This document shows, piece by piece, positions 16,461 to 26,193 of a DNA stretch of 64,000 bases. This DNA comes from Pontibacter sp. HSC-14F20 (lineage in GTDB: Bacteria > Bacteroidota > Bacteroidia > Cytophagales > Hymenobacteraceae): contig NZ_JAHZTC010000018.1 in NCBI RefSeq assembly GCF_019599265.1, forward strand, positions 48,859-112,858, in the 5' to 3' direction. Below the pieces are notes generated by a model. It was not told the DNA's origin, did not search any database, and was given only the letters and a program-made list of their open reading frames with translations. The position numbers and the translations under genes were made by a program. Position 1 is the stretch's first letter. Every line of letters starts with the position of its first letter.

Positions 16461-19415
16461 ATGACGGATTATCGCAAGATAAACAACCTCGTAGGCTGGC
16501 TCGTGTTTTTGATCGCGACCGCCGTGTATGTATTGACGCTGGAACCTACTGCCAGTTTCTGGGACGCGGGTGAATTCATCGCCTGTTCTTATAAGCTCTT
16601 AGTGCCGCACCCTCCGGGGGCACCGTTTTACCTGCTGGTAGGCCGTATGTTCTCCATGTTCGCCAGCGATCCAACGCAAGTAGCCTGGTGGGTAAACCTT
16701 CTTTCTGCGCTCTGTAGCTCGTTTACTGTCCTGTTCCTGTTCTGGTCCATCACCATTCTGTCACGCCGATTATTGGTGAAGCAAGAGGGTGTAGCGCCTG
16801 CTAAAGGACAGACTGTACTCATCATGGGAGCCGGCGCTGTTGGCGCGCTTGCCTATACCTTCACGGATTCTGCTTGGTTCTCAGCAGTAGAGGCCGAAGT
16901 ATACGCCATGTCGTCTTTCTTTACCGCCATTGTGTTCTGGGCCATGCTGCGCTGGGAATCGAAAGTGGGAGAATCGCTTTCTGACAAATGGCTGATTTTG
17001 ATCGCCTACCTGATCGGCCTTTCGATTGGTGCTCACTTGCTGAACCTGGTAGCTATACCTGCTCTAGCCTTCATATACTACTTCCGACTGTACAAACCAA
17101 CCTGGAAGGGCGGAATCATTGCTTTTATGATCAGTGCCGTGATTGTAATGGCTATTCTGTGGGGCATTATACCTGGCCTACCGACGCTGGCGGGTAATGT
17201 GGAGGTGTTCTTCGTGAATTCAATCGGCCTGCCTTTCGGTTCGGGTATCATCTTCTTTGTAATCCTGCTGGTGGCAGCCATCATCTATGGCATCCGCTAC
17301 TCTATCCAGCGCAATCTCCGTGTGCTGAACACAGCTATCCTGTGCTTCACGTTTGTTCTCATAGGTTACTCATCCTACATGATCATTCCGATCAGATCGT
17401 CTTACAACCCGACTATTGATGAGAATGAACCGGATGATATCCTTAGTTTCGTGTCTTATCTGAAGCGGGAGCAGTACGGCGACCGTCCGTTGCTGTACGG
17501 GCCGCAGTACAATGCTCAGCCGGTTGCCCAGGAAGAAGGAGCGCCACGCTATGTAAAGGGCGAAGACAAATACGTTATGACAGGTCGCAAACTGGAGACA
17601 GTGTACGACAGCAAGGACAAAACCCTGTTGCCCCGCATCTACAGCGACAATCCGCAGCACCTGCAGGAGTATAGAAAATGGATAGACTTACCGGAAGGGC
17701 AGACGCCAACGTTTGGCCAAAACCTGAGCTTCCTGTTGCGCTACCAACTGGGCCACATGTACTGGCGCTATTTCCTCTGGAACTTTGTAGGTCGCGAGAG
17801 CGATGTGCAGCAGTCGGGCGTGCTATGGTTTGGCAAACCGACCGATGGCGTTCCTGACCGGGTGGCCAACAGCAAGGCACGCAACACTTTCTATCTGTTG
17901 CCACTTGTTTTGGGTATTATTGGTCTGATCTTCCAGATACGCAAGAACGAGCGCGATGCCTTAATTGTGGGCCTGCTTTTCTTCTTTACAGGTATAGCCA
18001 TTGCCTTATACCTGAACCAGCCGCCTATTGAGCCTCGAGAGCGAGACTATACCTTTGCGGGTTCCTTCTACGCCTTCTCTATCTGGATCGGTTTGGGTGT
18101 GCTAGGTATAGCCGAGTTGCTGAACCGTGGTCTGCGAAACGTGACGACCAGTGGAGCCATTGCAACCATTATAGGTCTGGCAGTGCCAGGCATACTAGCC
18201 GCAGAAGGCTGGGACGATCATGACCGCTCCAACCGCTATCACTCCGTAGACTCCGCTAAAAACTTACTCGATTCGGTAGCACCAAACGGCATCTTGTTCA
18301 CGAATGGCGATAACGACACCTTCCCGCTGTGGTATGCGCAGGAAGTTGAGGGATACCGTACCGATGTGCGCGTAGCCGTACTCAGCTACCTGAACACCGA
18401 TTGGTACATCGACCAGATGAAGCGCCAAGCATACAAGTCCGAGCCATGGCCGCTGACGTTGGAGAACGAAAACTACCGCCAGGGCACCAACGATTACCTG
18501 CCATACGTGGAGCGACAGCAGGTAGCGGCAGGTATAGACCTCAAGCAATTCGTGAGTCTGGTTCGTCAGAACCATCAGGCACTGCAGGTGCAGGCCGGCA
18601 GTGGTAGTACGCTACTGAGTTTCCCGACCAAAAACTTCTTCCTGGATGTAGACCAGGCCAAAGTAGCACAGGAAGGCTTTGTTGCTAACGATTACCAGGA
18701 TCAGATCATTGACCGTATGCAGTGGACCATTAACAAGTCGCTGCTCGAGAAGAAGCACATGATTATCCTGGACTTGTTGGCCACAAACGAATGGGACCGT
18801 CCGGTGTACTTCTCCACAACTGTGAACAGCGCCGACTTTATGGGGCTATCGGAGTACTTCCAGCTCGAAGGTCTGGCATACCGCGTAGTGCCTGTTAGAG
18901 TGAGCAGCGAGGACGCGCCAGGCTTCCTGAACAAGGAGTTGATGTATAAGAACATGATGAACTTCAGCTTCCGAAACTTCAACGATCCGAGCATCTTCTA
19001 TGATGAAAACTACTTCCGCTTCGCGGCTAATGCCCGTGACAAGTTCGGCAAGCTGGCTGCTGAGTACCTGATGAGCGGTAACAACGCTCGTGCCAAAGAA
19101 ATAGTGGACCACTGCTTTGAGCAGCTGCCGCCAAGCACCGTTCCTTACGACTACTATACACCGCAGTTTATTTCCATTATGGCGGATTTAGGAGAAGAAG
19201 AGCGTGCGAAGAACCTGTGGGAAGACATGGCCAAAAACTCACGTGAGGCAGTGGACTACTACCTGGAAAAAGGCGCTCTGTTTGACATGGAGATACAAAC
19301 GAACCTATTTATCATGCAGCAGCTGATTGGCGAGGCCCAGGCCATCGGCGAAGAGGAGAAAGCAAAAGAGTTGCAGGATGTGTTTGTACAATATCTGCAA
19401 CGCATGCGCCGTTAA
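16461..19415 (+). CDS. DUF2723 / glycosyltransferase family 117 membrane protein
   Basis: The 984-residue protein begins with a short cytoplasmic segment and about 10-12 membrane helices to roughly residue 570, then a large soluble, presumably periplasmic domain. The acidic motif FWDAGEF (33-39) after the first helix resembles the catalytic loop of GT-C glycosyltransferases such as protein O-mannosyltransferases, and HPPGAPFY follows. The C-terminal 150 residues look helical and TPR-like. The family is abundant in Bacteroidota and is probably involved in surface or protein glycosylation, with substrate unknown. It has its own terminator and no glycan genes directly next to it. Confidence 0.88.
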   Translation: MTDYRKINNLVGWLVFLIATAVYVLTLEPTASFWDAGEFIACSYKLLVPHPPGAPFYLLVGRMFSMFASDPTQVAWWVNLLSALCSSFTVLFLFWSITILSRRLLVKQEGVAPAKGQTVLIMGAGAVGALAYTFTDSAWFSAVEAEVYAMSSFFTAIVFWAMLRWESKVGESLSDKWLILIAYLIGLSIGAHLLNLVAIPALAFIYYFRLYKPTWKGGIIAFMISAVIVMAILWGIIPGLPTLAGNVEVFFVNSIGLPFGSGIIFFVILLVAAIIYGIRYSIQRNLRVLNTAILCFTFVLIGYSSYMIIPIRSSYNPTIDENEPDDILSFVSYLKREQYGDRPLLYGPQYNAQPVAQEEGAPRYVKGEDKYVMTGRKLETVYDSKDKTLLPRIYSDNPQHLQEYRKWIDLPEGQTPTFGQNLSFLLRYQLGHMYWRYFLWNFVGRESDVQQSGVLWFGKPTDGVPDRVANSKARNTFYLLPLVLGIIGLIFQIRKNERDALIVGLLFFFTGIAIALYLNQPPIEPRERDYTFAGSFYAFSIWIGLGVLGIAELLNRGLRNVTTSGAIATIIGLAVPGILAAEGWDDHDRSNRYHSVDSAKNLLDSVAPNGILFTNGDNDTFPLWYAQEVEGYRTDVRVAVLSYLNTDWYIDQMKRQAYKSEPWPLTLENENYRQGTNDYLPYVERQQVAAGIDLKQFVSLVRQNHQALQVQAGSGSTLLSFPTKNFFLDVDQAKVAQEGFVANDYQDQIIDRMQWTINKSLLEKKHMIILDLLATNEWDRPVYFSTTVNSADFMGLSEYFQLEGLAYRVVPVRVSSEDAPGFLNKELMYKNMMNFSFRNFNDPSIFYDENYFRFAANARDKFGKLAAEYLMSGNNARAKEIVDHCFEQLPPSTVPYDYYTPQFISIMADLGEEERAKNLWEDMAKNSREAVDYYLEKGALFDMEIQTNLFIMQQLIGEAQAIGEEEKAKELQDVFVQYLQRMRR

Positions 19416-19440
19416 ACAAAATAGAGAGTTAAACAGTACA

Positions 19441-19473
19441 AAAGCCGAACCCGTTTCTGTGTTCGGCTTTTGT
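19441..19473 (+). terminator. Rho-independent terminator after the GT117 gene
   Basis: AAAGCCGAAC (19441-19450) pairs with GTTCGGCTTT (19461-19470), then TTG/TTA-rich sequence. Confidence 0.8.
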
Positions 19474-19505
19474 TATTTCTGGGTACCTGCTTTATCTTCA
19501 AGCTA

Positions 19506-20768
19506 ATGAAACAGATAAGTCTTCTTGCCTGCCTGTCAATGCTGCTACTGCTCTCCTCATGCGGCAGTTCAGACATTGCCTATGCGCCAATGTACCGCGA
19601 CAGTGCGCCCGCTGCCCCCAAAACAGAGCAACCCGAAGTTGTGTTGCAGTATGGCTACTACAGCACACCCGACAGCCTGCACCTCATTCTCCGCTTTGAA
19701 GAACTCCGGCAATTGCTCGACCTGACCCAGACTGCCGATCGCGTAGACTTTACTATCCGGTCAGGTAGCACGGAGCGGGATATGCTTCTGCTGCGAGACA
19801 CAGTGCAGGTACTGCCACAGTATAGAGTGGCTTCAAACGGAACATTGGAAGTGCCGGTGACAGTGCCTGCTAAATATGTAGCAGCAGGAAACTCCATGCA
19901 GGTACGGCTCTGGATGAAACTGGCCGGGCAGGAGCGCCTTGGTGTATCGCACCGGTTAGCACTTAAACCTGATATGCTGCAAAAGGATTTTATGCTGCTA
20001 CAGGTGCGAACGAATGCGCCGGTATTACGTGGTTTTGCCACTACTTCCGACAGCCTATACCTGTGGCAGCACAGCGACACCAATGGTACTGCCACTTTTA
20101 CGACGAAGCAAGTAGATTATACCTTGCAGCCCGCATTACCCCCAATGTCAACGCGTCAGGAAACTTTGCCTGAAGTGCCTCAGACTACTGGGGACACGCT
20201 GTCGATGGCAACGCTAGATACTATTCAGCTGGAGAAGGAAGGGCTATACCTGCTACGCACCGGCTCGGGTGCTACACAAGGCCTTGTGGTACAAGGAGGC
20301 ACTTTCCCGCTTATTACCCGCGTGCAGGATATGATCACTCCACTCATTTATCTGACTACCTCAGCTGAGCGGGAGGCGCTCTATAATACCCAGGACCAGA
20401 AAGCGGCCCTGGATGCCTTCTGGTTGAAAATTTCGAAGGACAAGAAGCTGGCCCGTGAGTTGATCCGGGCGTACTATACCCGCGTGGAGACAGCGAACAA
20501 GCTCTATACCTCATTTAAGCCCGGCTGGGCGACCGATCGCGGCATGATCTACATCATTTATGGCAAACCGCATAATGTGAGCATCAGCACCGATTCAGAG
20601 ACCTGGATCTATCGCGAATCAGAGGCGACGCCCTATGTCAAGTTCGTATTTACGAAAAAAGAGAATAACTTTACCGAAAATCACTTTGAGCTGGTACGGA
20701 ACCGTGAATACGAGGAGAACTGGTACAGCACTGTAGCAAGATGGAGAGCAGGAATAACAAATTTGTAG
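19506..20768 (+). CDS. GWxTD-domain lipoprotein
   Basis: The ATG at 19506 gives a 420-residue protein with a lipoprotein signal ending LLLSSC. An upstream TTG-initiated extension would begin inside the preceding terminator and is rejected. The C-terminal domain contains GWATDRGMIYIIYGKP and the ending YEENWYSTVARWR, the GWxTD hallmark. The middle is beta-rich with no catalytic motif. The protein should be anchored in the cell envelope. Function of the domain is not established. The 3' end overlaps rlmB by 28 nt, so the two are probably co-transcribed. Confidence 0.85.
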   Translation: MKQISLLACLSMLLLLSSCGSSDIAYAPMYRDSAPAAPKTEQPEVVLQYGYYSTPDSLHLILRFEELRQLLDLTQTADRVDFTIRSGSTERDMLLLRDTVQVLPQYRVASNGTLEVPVTVPAKYVAAGNSMQVRLWMKLAGQERLGVSHRLALKPDMLQKDFMLLQVRTNAPVLRGFATTSDSLYLWQHSDTNGTATFTTKQVDYTLQPALPPMSTRQETLPEVPQTTGDTLSMATLDTIQLEKEGLYLLRTGSGATQGLVVQGGTFPLITRVQDMITPLIYLTTSAEREALYNTQDQKAALDAFWLKISKDKKLARELIRAYYTRVETANKLYTSFKPGWATDRGMIYIIYGKPHNVSISTDSETWIYRESEATPYVKFVFTKKENNFTENHFELVRNREYEENWYSTVARWRAGITNL

Positions 20769-21586
20769 GTGGAAACCGCTATGGCGGCCCCAGAACTCCG
20801 AAGGAGGATAAAATGGAAATGATCTTTGGCCTCAGACCAATCATAGAGGCCATGCTGGCCGGAAAGGTGCTGGAGAAGATCTTTGTACAGAAGGGCGCCC
20901 GTAACACGAACGTGGATGAACTGCTTGACCTGGCGAAAAAGCACGATATACCTGTTGCCAGTGTACCAATCGAAAAGCTCAACAACCTGACCCGCAAAAA
21001 TCACCAGGGCGCAGTTGCCCTGATCTCAGCGATCACCTACATGCCGCTGGATGAGATTGTGACTTCACTTTTTGAGAAAGGCAAGAGCCCGCTGCTGCTT
21101 ATACTTGACCGCATCACAGACGTGCGTAATTTTGGTTCGATAGCCCGTAACGCAGAGTGTATGGGCGTGGATGCCATCGTTATACCTAGCAGAGGAGGCG
21201 CCCAGATCAATGCGGATGCGATCAAAACTTCAGCCGGAGCCCTGCACCTGGTGCCTGTGTGTCGCGAACCAAACCTGAAACACACGATCGACTACCTGAA
21301 GGATTACGGTGTGCAAATCGTAGCCTGTACAGAAAAGACAGAGCATAACCTGACCGATAACACCGTGGACTTCGTTGGCCCGACTGCCATTATCATGGGC
21401 AGCGAGGAAGACGGTATCTCGCCGGAGTATCTCAAGCGTGCCGATGCTAAACTGCGTATTCCGCTGATAGGCCAGATCGGATCACTCAATGTGTCGGTTG
21501 CCACGGGTATCATTCTTTACGAAGCCATGAGCCACCGTCTGCGCGAAAGCGGTTATTCAAGCCAGAACACTTTTGAACCGAGATAA
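20741..21586 (+). CDS. rlmB: 23S rRNA (guanosine-2251-2'-O)-methyltransferase RlmB (TrmH/SPOUT family)
   Basis: The 281-residue SPOUT enzyme methylates G2251 of 23S rRNA with SAM. After a basic N-terminal extension the substrate-binding domain begins at MIFGLRPIIEAM. The knot motifs are NFGSIARNAECMG, IMGSEEDGIS and IPLIGQIGSLNVSVATG. The start is ambiguous: the ATG at 20741 overlaps the upstream gene by 28 nt, while the ATG at 20813 has a near-perfect AAGGAGG (20801-20807) 5 nt before it. The shorter form still contains the whole fold, so both could be made. A 17-bp terminator follows. Confidence 0.9.
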   Translation: MESRNNKFVGGNRYGGPRTPKEDKMEMIFGLRPIIEAMLAGKVLEKIFVQKGARNTNVDELLDLAKKHDIPVASVPIEKLNNLTRKNHQGAVALISAITYMPLDEIVTSLFEKGKSPLLLILDRITDVRNFGSIARNAECMGVDAIVIPSRGGAQINADAIKTSAGALHLVPVCREPNLKHTIDYLKDYGVQIVACTEKTEHNLTDNTVDFVGPTAIIMGSEEDGISPEYLKRADAKLRIPLIGQIGSLNVSVATGIILYEAMSHRLRESGYSSQNTFEPR

Positions 21587-21610
21587 GGCATAGCTTACCT
21601 GAAGCCAATA

Positions 21611-21648
21611 AAAAAAGGGGAACGCTGACAGCAGCGTTCCCCTTTTTT
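21611..21648. terminator. Strong bidirectional terminator between rlmB and manC
   Basis: A 17-bp perfect stem runs from the A run at 21611 (AAAAAAGGGGAACGCTG) to the T run ending 21648, with a 4-nt loop. It serves both converging genes. Confidence 0.9.
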
Positions 21649-21654
21649 TATTAA

Positions 21655-21674
21655 CTATACCTCAAGAGGTATAG
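21655..21674. repeat. Perfect inverted repeat made of the recurrent motif
   Basis: CTATACCTC and GAGGTATAG flank an AA spacer, so two copies of the genome-abundant GGTATAG heptamer face each other. A further GGTATG lies 8 nt on. It sits between the rlmB/manC terminator and the manC stop. Confidence 0.6.
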
Positions 21675-21685
21675 CAGTAGGTATG

Positions 21686-22762
21686 CTAAATATATTCAGC
21701 GCCTTTTTTTGACTTGGCATCCGACATAAATTCCTTTACTTTCTGCTCTTCGCTCAGGCGGCAGATCATCAGCACATTGTCGTGCTCGGCCACAATATAG
21801 CCTTCCAGCCCCTCAACCACCACCAGGCGGTCTTTCGGTGTTTTGATGATACAGTTTTTGGTGTCGTAGAGCATCACATCGCCATCTATCACGTTGCCTG
21901 CCTCGTCTTTCTGGTTAATGGTATAAAGGGAGTTCCAGGTGCCCAGGTCGGACCAGCCGATATCGGCCAGCACCACATACACATTATCCACCTTCTCCAT
22001 AATGCCATAGTCGATGGAAATGTTGCGGCAGTGGGAGTATGCTTTCACAATAAAATTAGCTTCCTGAGGCGTGTGCAGACTTGTTGCGCCTTCTTCAAAA
22101 ATCTCGCTTATTTCAGGCAGGTATTGTCTGAAAGCCTTCATGATGCTTTGTACATTCCAGATGAAAATACCGGAGTTCCATACGAAGTCGCCGCTGTTGA
22201 GGAACATCTGTGCCAGCTCCAGGTTCGGCTTCTCGGTAAAGGTTTTCACCTTTTTGATCGTCTGTGAGTCGTCGTCGATGTACTGGATATACCCGTATCC
22301 CGTGTCAGGGCGGCTTGGTGTGATGCCGAGTGTGATGAGCACATCGTCGCTATCTGCTGCTTCCACCGCTTTTTTAATGACCTGAGTAAAGGCATCCTGC
22401 TTCAGCACCACATGGTCCGAAGGTGTTACGATCAGGTTGGCGTTGGGGTTGATCTGCGCTATTTTGTACGAAGCGTAGGCAATGCAGGGAGCGGTGTTGC
22501 GCCCGATCGGTTCGAGCAGGATCTGGTTATCGCTCAGTTCCGGCAACTGCTCTTTCACCAGATTTTCGTAGTCGCGGTTGGTCACCACAAAAATGTTTTC
22601 GGGTGGGCAGATGTCCTTAAAACGATTCATGGTCATCTGCAGCATGCTTTCGCCTACGCCCAGTACATCATGAAACTGCTTTGGGAAATCGGTACGGCTA
22701 AATGGCCAGAAGCGGCTTCCGATACCGCCTGCCATAATGACCACATAAGTGTTTTCGTTCAT
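21686..22762 (-). CDS. manC: Mannose-1-phosphate guanylyltransferase
   Basis: The 358-residue enzyme makes GDP-mannose from mannose-1-phosphate and GTP, feeding surface glycan synthesis. The nucleotidyltransferase signature GGIGSRFWPFSR with PKQF lies at the N-terminus. EPIGRNTAPCIAYA, TPSDHVV, FTEKPN, WNSGIFIW and GWSDLGTWNSL follow the ManC pattern. There is no phosphomannose isomerase domain, so it is the single-function form. It follows kdsD with a 2-nt gap, which links both to envelope polysaccharide precursors. Confidence 0.92.
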   Translation of the reverse strand: MNENTYVVIMAGGIGSRFWPFSRTDFPKQFHDVLGVGESMLQMTMNRFKDICPPENIFVVTNRDYENLVKEQLPELSDNQILLEPIGRNTAPCIAYASYKIAQINPNANLIVTPSDHVVLKQDAFTQVIKKAVEAADSDDVLITLGITPSRPDTGYGYIQYIDDDSQTIKKVKTFTEKPNLELAQMFLNSGDFVWNSGIFIWNVQSIMKAFRQYLPEISEIFEEGATSLHTPQEANFIVKAYSHCRNISIDYGIMEKVDNVYVVLADIGWSDLGTWNSLYTINQKDEAGNVIDGDVMLYDTKNCIIKTPKDRLVVVEGLEGYIVAEHDNVLMICRLSEEQKVKEFMSDAKSKKGAEYI

Positions 22763-22764
22763 GT

Positions 22765-23736
22765 CTATATAAGTCCTTCTTTCAGCAAATCGTGGAGGTG
22801 CACAAAGCCCTCAAATTTGCCTGCTTTAGTGACAATGAGTTGCGTGATGTTTTTTTGTTGCATGATAGCCAGTGCTTCAGCCGCATAGGTTTCAGGCTCT
22901 ATGGAGAGGGGAGATGCCGTCATGATATCTGAAGCGCGTATACCGTCTATTGAGTCATATTTGTTCAGCATACGGCGTAAATCGCCATCAGTTATAATTC
23001 CCACCAATTCTTCTGTTCCGTCCTTTACCACAGCAGTGGCACCCAGCCTTTTAGATGAAATTTCGATAATAATATCCTTCAGTGCGGCGTTTTCAGAAAC
23101 CTGTGGGGCCATGTTCTGGCGGAAGATATCATCCACTTTCAGGTATAGGCGCTTGCCCAGTGAGCCACCCGGATGCAGCGTGGCAAAGTCGGCACTGCTG
23201 AAACCACGGGCCTCCAGCAGGCTGACAGCCAGGGCATCGCCGAGCGCGAGCGCAGCCGTGGTGCTGGTAGTAGGGGCCAGGTTATGCGGGCAGGCTTCGC
23301 GCTCTATAGTAGCATTCAGCACAAAGTCTGCGCTCTTGGCCAGGTATGAGTCGGTACTCGAAACCAGGGCTGCCAGCTGCGCGCCTTTGCGTTTGAGCAA
23401 CGGAACAAGTACCTTTATCTCAGGCGTGTTGCCGCTCTTGGAGATACAGATCACAAAATCGTCGGGCTGGATCATACCAAGGTCGCCGTGAATGGCATCG
23501 GCAGCGTGCATAAAAAGCGCAGGCGTTCCGGTCGAGTTGAGGGTGGCGACAATTTTGGTGGCGATGTTAGCGCTCTTACCTATACCTGTCACCACGACAC
23601 GGCCTTTGATGTTCAGTATGGCTTTGACACAACTTTCGAAGCTTTCGTCGATAAAATCTGCCAGTCTGGCGATTGCCTCGGCTTCGTCGGTCAATACTTT
23701 TTTTGCTGTAAGGGCTATATTATTAAGAAGATTCAA
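22765..23736 (-). CDS. kdsD: Arabinose-5-phosphate isomerase (KdsD/KpsF), SIS + two CBS domains
   Basis: The 323-residue protein has a SIS sugar-isomerase domain (about 35-175; TGIGKSANIATKIVATLNSTG, read in parts, and SKSGNTPEI) and a CBS pair (about 205-320; GVITDGDLRR-like IITDGDLRRML and DIMTASPLSI). It converts ribulose-5-phosphate to arabinose-5-phosphate, the first step to Kdo for lipopolysaccharide. manC follows 2 nt later, so the pair is an operon. Divergent recQ lies 67 bp away. Confidence 0.92.
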   Translation of the reverse strand: MNLLNNIALTAKKVLTDEAEAIARLADFIDESFESCVKAILNIKGRVVVTGIGKSANIATKIVATLNSTGTPALFMHAADAIHGDLGMIQPDDFVICISKSGNTPEIKVLVPLLKRKGAQLAALVSSTDSYLAKSADFVLNATIEREACPHNLAPTTSTTAALALGDALAVSLLEARGFSSADFATLHPGGSLGKRLYLKVDDIFRQNMAPQVSENAALKDIIIEISSKRLGATAVVKDGTEELVGIITDGDLRRMLNKYDSIDGIRASDIMTASPLSIEPETYAAEALAIMQQKNITQLIVTKAGKFEGFVHLHDLLKEGLI

Positions 23737-23803
23737 TTTAAATTTGTGTTAAAGGTATCCTAAGGGGATACGTTGCTGTACAGTTAAATTTCTGATTTAT
23801 TAC

Positions 23804-25984
23804 ATGTCTACCAAACAGGAGATCAATCTCAAAAACAAATTAAAGGAAGTTTTTGGGTATAATCAATTTAGGGGCAATCAGGAGTTGATAATAAACAACA
23901 TTATCAACGGAAAGAACACCTTTGTGATTATGCCCACCGGTGCTGGCAAGTCGTTGTGCTACCAACTGCCTGCTCTATCGCTGCCGGGAACTGCCATCGT
24001 TATCTCGCCGCTCATCGCCCTGATGAAAAATCAGGTGGATCAACTGAACGCTTTCGGGGTGAATGCCCATTTCCTGAACTCCACACTTTCTAAGTCGGAG
24101 ATCAACAAAGTGAAGAAAGAAACCCTGGCCGGCGAAGTGAAGCTGCTCTATGTAGCACCGGAATCGCTGACCAAGGAAGAAACGGTTGAGTTTCTGCGCG
24201 CGTCTAACATCTCCTTTGTAGCCATCGACGAAGCACACTGTATCTCAGAATGGGGACACGACTTCCGTCCGGAGTACCGTCGCATTCGCGGCATCATCGA
24301 CCAGATCGGCAACCTGCCGATTATCGCCCTGACGGCTACGGCCACACCTAAGGTACAACTCGACATACAGCGCAACCTGCAGATGGATGAGGCTTCTGTG
24401 TTTAAGTCGTCGTTTAACCGTACGAATTTGTACTACGAAGTGCGCCCCAAGCACAACACCAAGAAGCAGGTGATTCAGTATGTGAAAAAGCACAAGGGCA
24501 AGAGTGGTGTTATTTACTGCCTGAGCCGCAAAAAAGTAGAAGAGATCGCGGAATTGCTCCGCGTGAATGATATTAAAGCGCTGCCCTACCATGCCGGTCT
24601 GGACTCCAACATCCGCATGTCCAACCAAGACGCCTTCCTGAACGAGGACGCCGATGTAATTGTGGCGACCATCGCCTTCGGTATGGGCATCGACAAGCCG
24701 GATGTGCGTTTTGTGATTCATTACGACACGCCAAAGTCCATTGAGGGTTACTACCAGGAAACCGGTCGAGCCGGTCGTGATGGCATGGAAGGTAACTGCA
24801 TTATGTTCTACAGCTACGACGATATTGTCAAGCTGGAGAAATTCAACAAAGACAAGCCCGTAACAGAACGCGACAACTCCAAGCTGCTGCTGCAGGAGAT
24901 GGCCGCTTATGCCGACTCGGCCGTTTGCCGTCGCAAGCAGCTGCTGCACTATTTTGGAGAAGCCTACGAGAAAGACTGTGGTTTCTGTGACAACTGCCTG
25001 CACCCCAAAGAGCGTTTTGAGGCGCAGAACGAAGCCTTGCTGGCACTTAAAACAATTCAGCAGACAGGAGAGCGCTTCAGCATTGAGCATAACACTGCGG
25101 TGCTGACAGGCCTGCGCAACCAGCACGTGACAAGCTACGAGCACGATCAACTGGAAGTATTTGGCGCCGGCAAAGCGTATGATGCACAGTTCTGGAGTTC
25201 GGTGCTGCGCCAGGTATTGCTGTCGGAGTATCTGGAGAAGGATATTGAGCAGTTTGGTATTGTGAAGCTAACACAGAAGGGTCTCGACTTTATCGCTAAC
25301 CCGCACCCGATGCAGCTGACCAAAGACCACGATTATGAGCAGGAAGTAAAAGCAGACGAAGAAAAGGAAGAATCGCAGGCTGCTGCCGGCCATGACGAAG
25401 TACTGTTCGACCTGCTCAAGAACCTGCGCAAGAAACTGGCCAAGGAGAAGAACCTGCCGCCTTATGTGCTGTTCCAGGATCCGTCGCTGAAGGAGATGGC
25501 CACAGTATACCCAACCACCCGCGAAGAGCTGGCACACATTGCCGGCGTAGGTATGGGCAAGGTGCAGAAATTCGGCAAGCCCTTCATGGACCTGATCAGC
25601 AAGTATGTAGAAGAGAACGATATAGTAACGGCTGCTGATGTAGTGGTAAAAACCACTGTCAACAAATCGAAAATCAAGATCTACATCATTCAGCAGATAG
25701 ACAAAAAGGTTGACCTCGAGGAGATTGCCTCTTCCAAGGACCTGACCATGCAGGAGCTGATCGAGGAAATAGAGCATATCTGCTACTCAGGCACCAAGCT
25801 CAACCTGAATTACTACATCGACAACATACTGGATGATGAACGCCAGGATGAGATATACGACTACTTTATGAGTGCCAGCACCGACAACATAGCGGTGGCG
25901 CTCAAGGAACTTGGTACAAATGACTACAGCGAAGAGGACGTGCGCCTGATGCGAATCAAGTTCCTGTCGGAGTATGCGAACTAA
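23804..25984 (+). CDS. recQ: ATP-dependent DNA helicase RecQ
   Basis: The 726-residue superfamily 2 helicase unwinds DNA 3' to 5' in recombination and fork repair. Walker A is TGAGKS (45-50), the DEAH box is at 142-145 (DEAHCISEWGHDFRPEY), and the C-terminal RecA domain has QETGRAGRDG. A zinc-binding subdomain with CRRKQLLHYFGE and CGFCDNC follows, then the winged-helix RQC and an HRDC domain (about 525-605). The C-terminal extension of about 120 residues is found in the longer Bacteroidota RecQ type. It is monocistronic with a terminator at 26032. Confidence 0.95.
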   Translation: MSTKQEINLKNKLKEVFGYNQFRGNQELIINNIINGKNTFVIMPTGAGKSLCYQLPALSLPGTAIVISPLIALMKNQVDQLNAFGVNAHFLNSTLSKSEINKVKKETLAGEVKLLYVAPESLTKEETVEFLRASNISFVAIDEAHCISEWGHDFRPEYRRIRGIIDQIGNLPIIALTATATPKVQLDIQRNLQMDEASVFKSSFNRTNLYYEVRPKHNTKKQVIQYVKKHKGKSGVIYCLSRKKVEEIAELLRVNDIKALPYHAGLDSNIRMSNQDAFLNEDADVIVATIAFGMGIDKPDVRFVIHYDTPKSIEGYYQETGRAGRDGMEGNCIMFYSYDDIVKLEKFNKDKPVTERDNSKLLLQEMAAYADSAVCRRKQLLHYFGEAYEKDCGFCDNCLHPKERFEAQNEALLALKTIQQTGERFSIEHNTAVLTGLRNQHVTSYEHDQLEVFGAGKAYDAQFWSSVLRQVLLSEYLEKDIEQFGIVKLTQKGLDFIANPHPMQLTKDHDYEQEVKADEEKEESQAAAGHDEVLFDLLKNLRKKLAKEKNLPPYVLFQDPSLKEMATVYPTTREELAHIAGVGMGKVQKFGKPFMDLISKYVEENDIVTAADVVVKTTVNKSKIKIYIIQQIDKKVDLEEIASSKDLTMQELIEEIEHICYSGTKLNLNYYIDNILDDERQDEIYDYFMSASTDNIAVALKELGTNDYSEEDVRLMRIKFLSEYAN

Positions 25985-26031
25985 ATTGCTGATGGCTGCC
26001 AGTTGATCAGGTATAAAAATAATTAGTCGGG

Positions 26032-26066
26032 AGAGACCGTTGTGATTGTGCAGCGGTCTCTTTTGC
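26032..26066 (+). terminator. Rho-independent terminator after recQ
   Basis: AGAGACCG (26032-26039) pairs with CGGTCTCT (26054-26061), followed by TTTTGCTTGT. Confidence 0.75.
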
Positions 26067-26193
26067 TTGTAGCTATACCTGGCAAAAAAGTAAAAACCGT
26101 GATTTGTGCTTTACTGCGCCTTATAAATTTATAACTTCGCAACGTCGCTTTTGGTAATGCTGAGAGTGCCGAATAACAACTAGCAATTAGACT

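Noticed and set aside
24245..25150. 301-codon open frame antisense to recQ
   Set aside because: It lies wholly within recQ, has no family features, and reflects the codon bias of the real gene.
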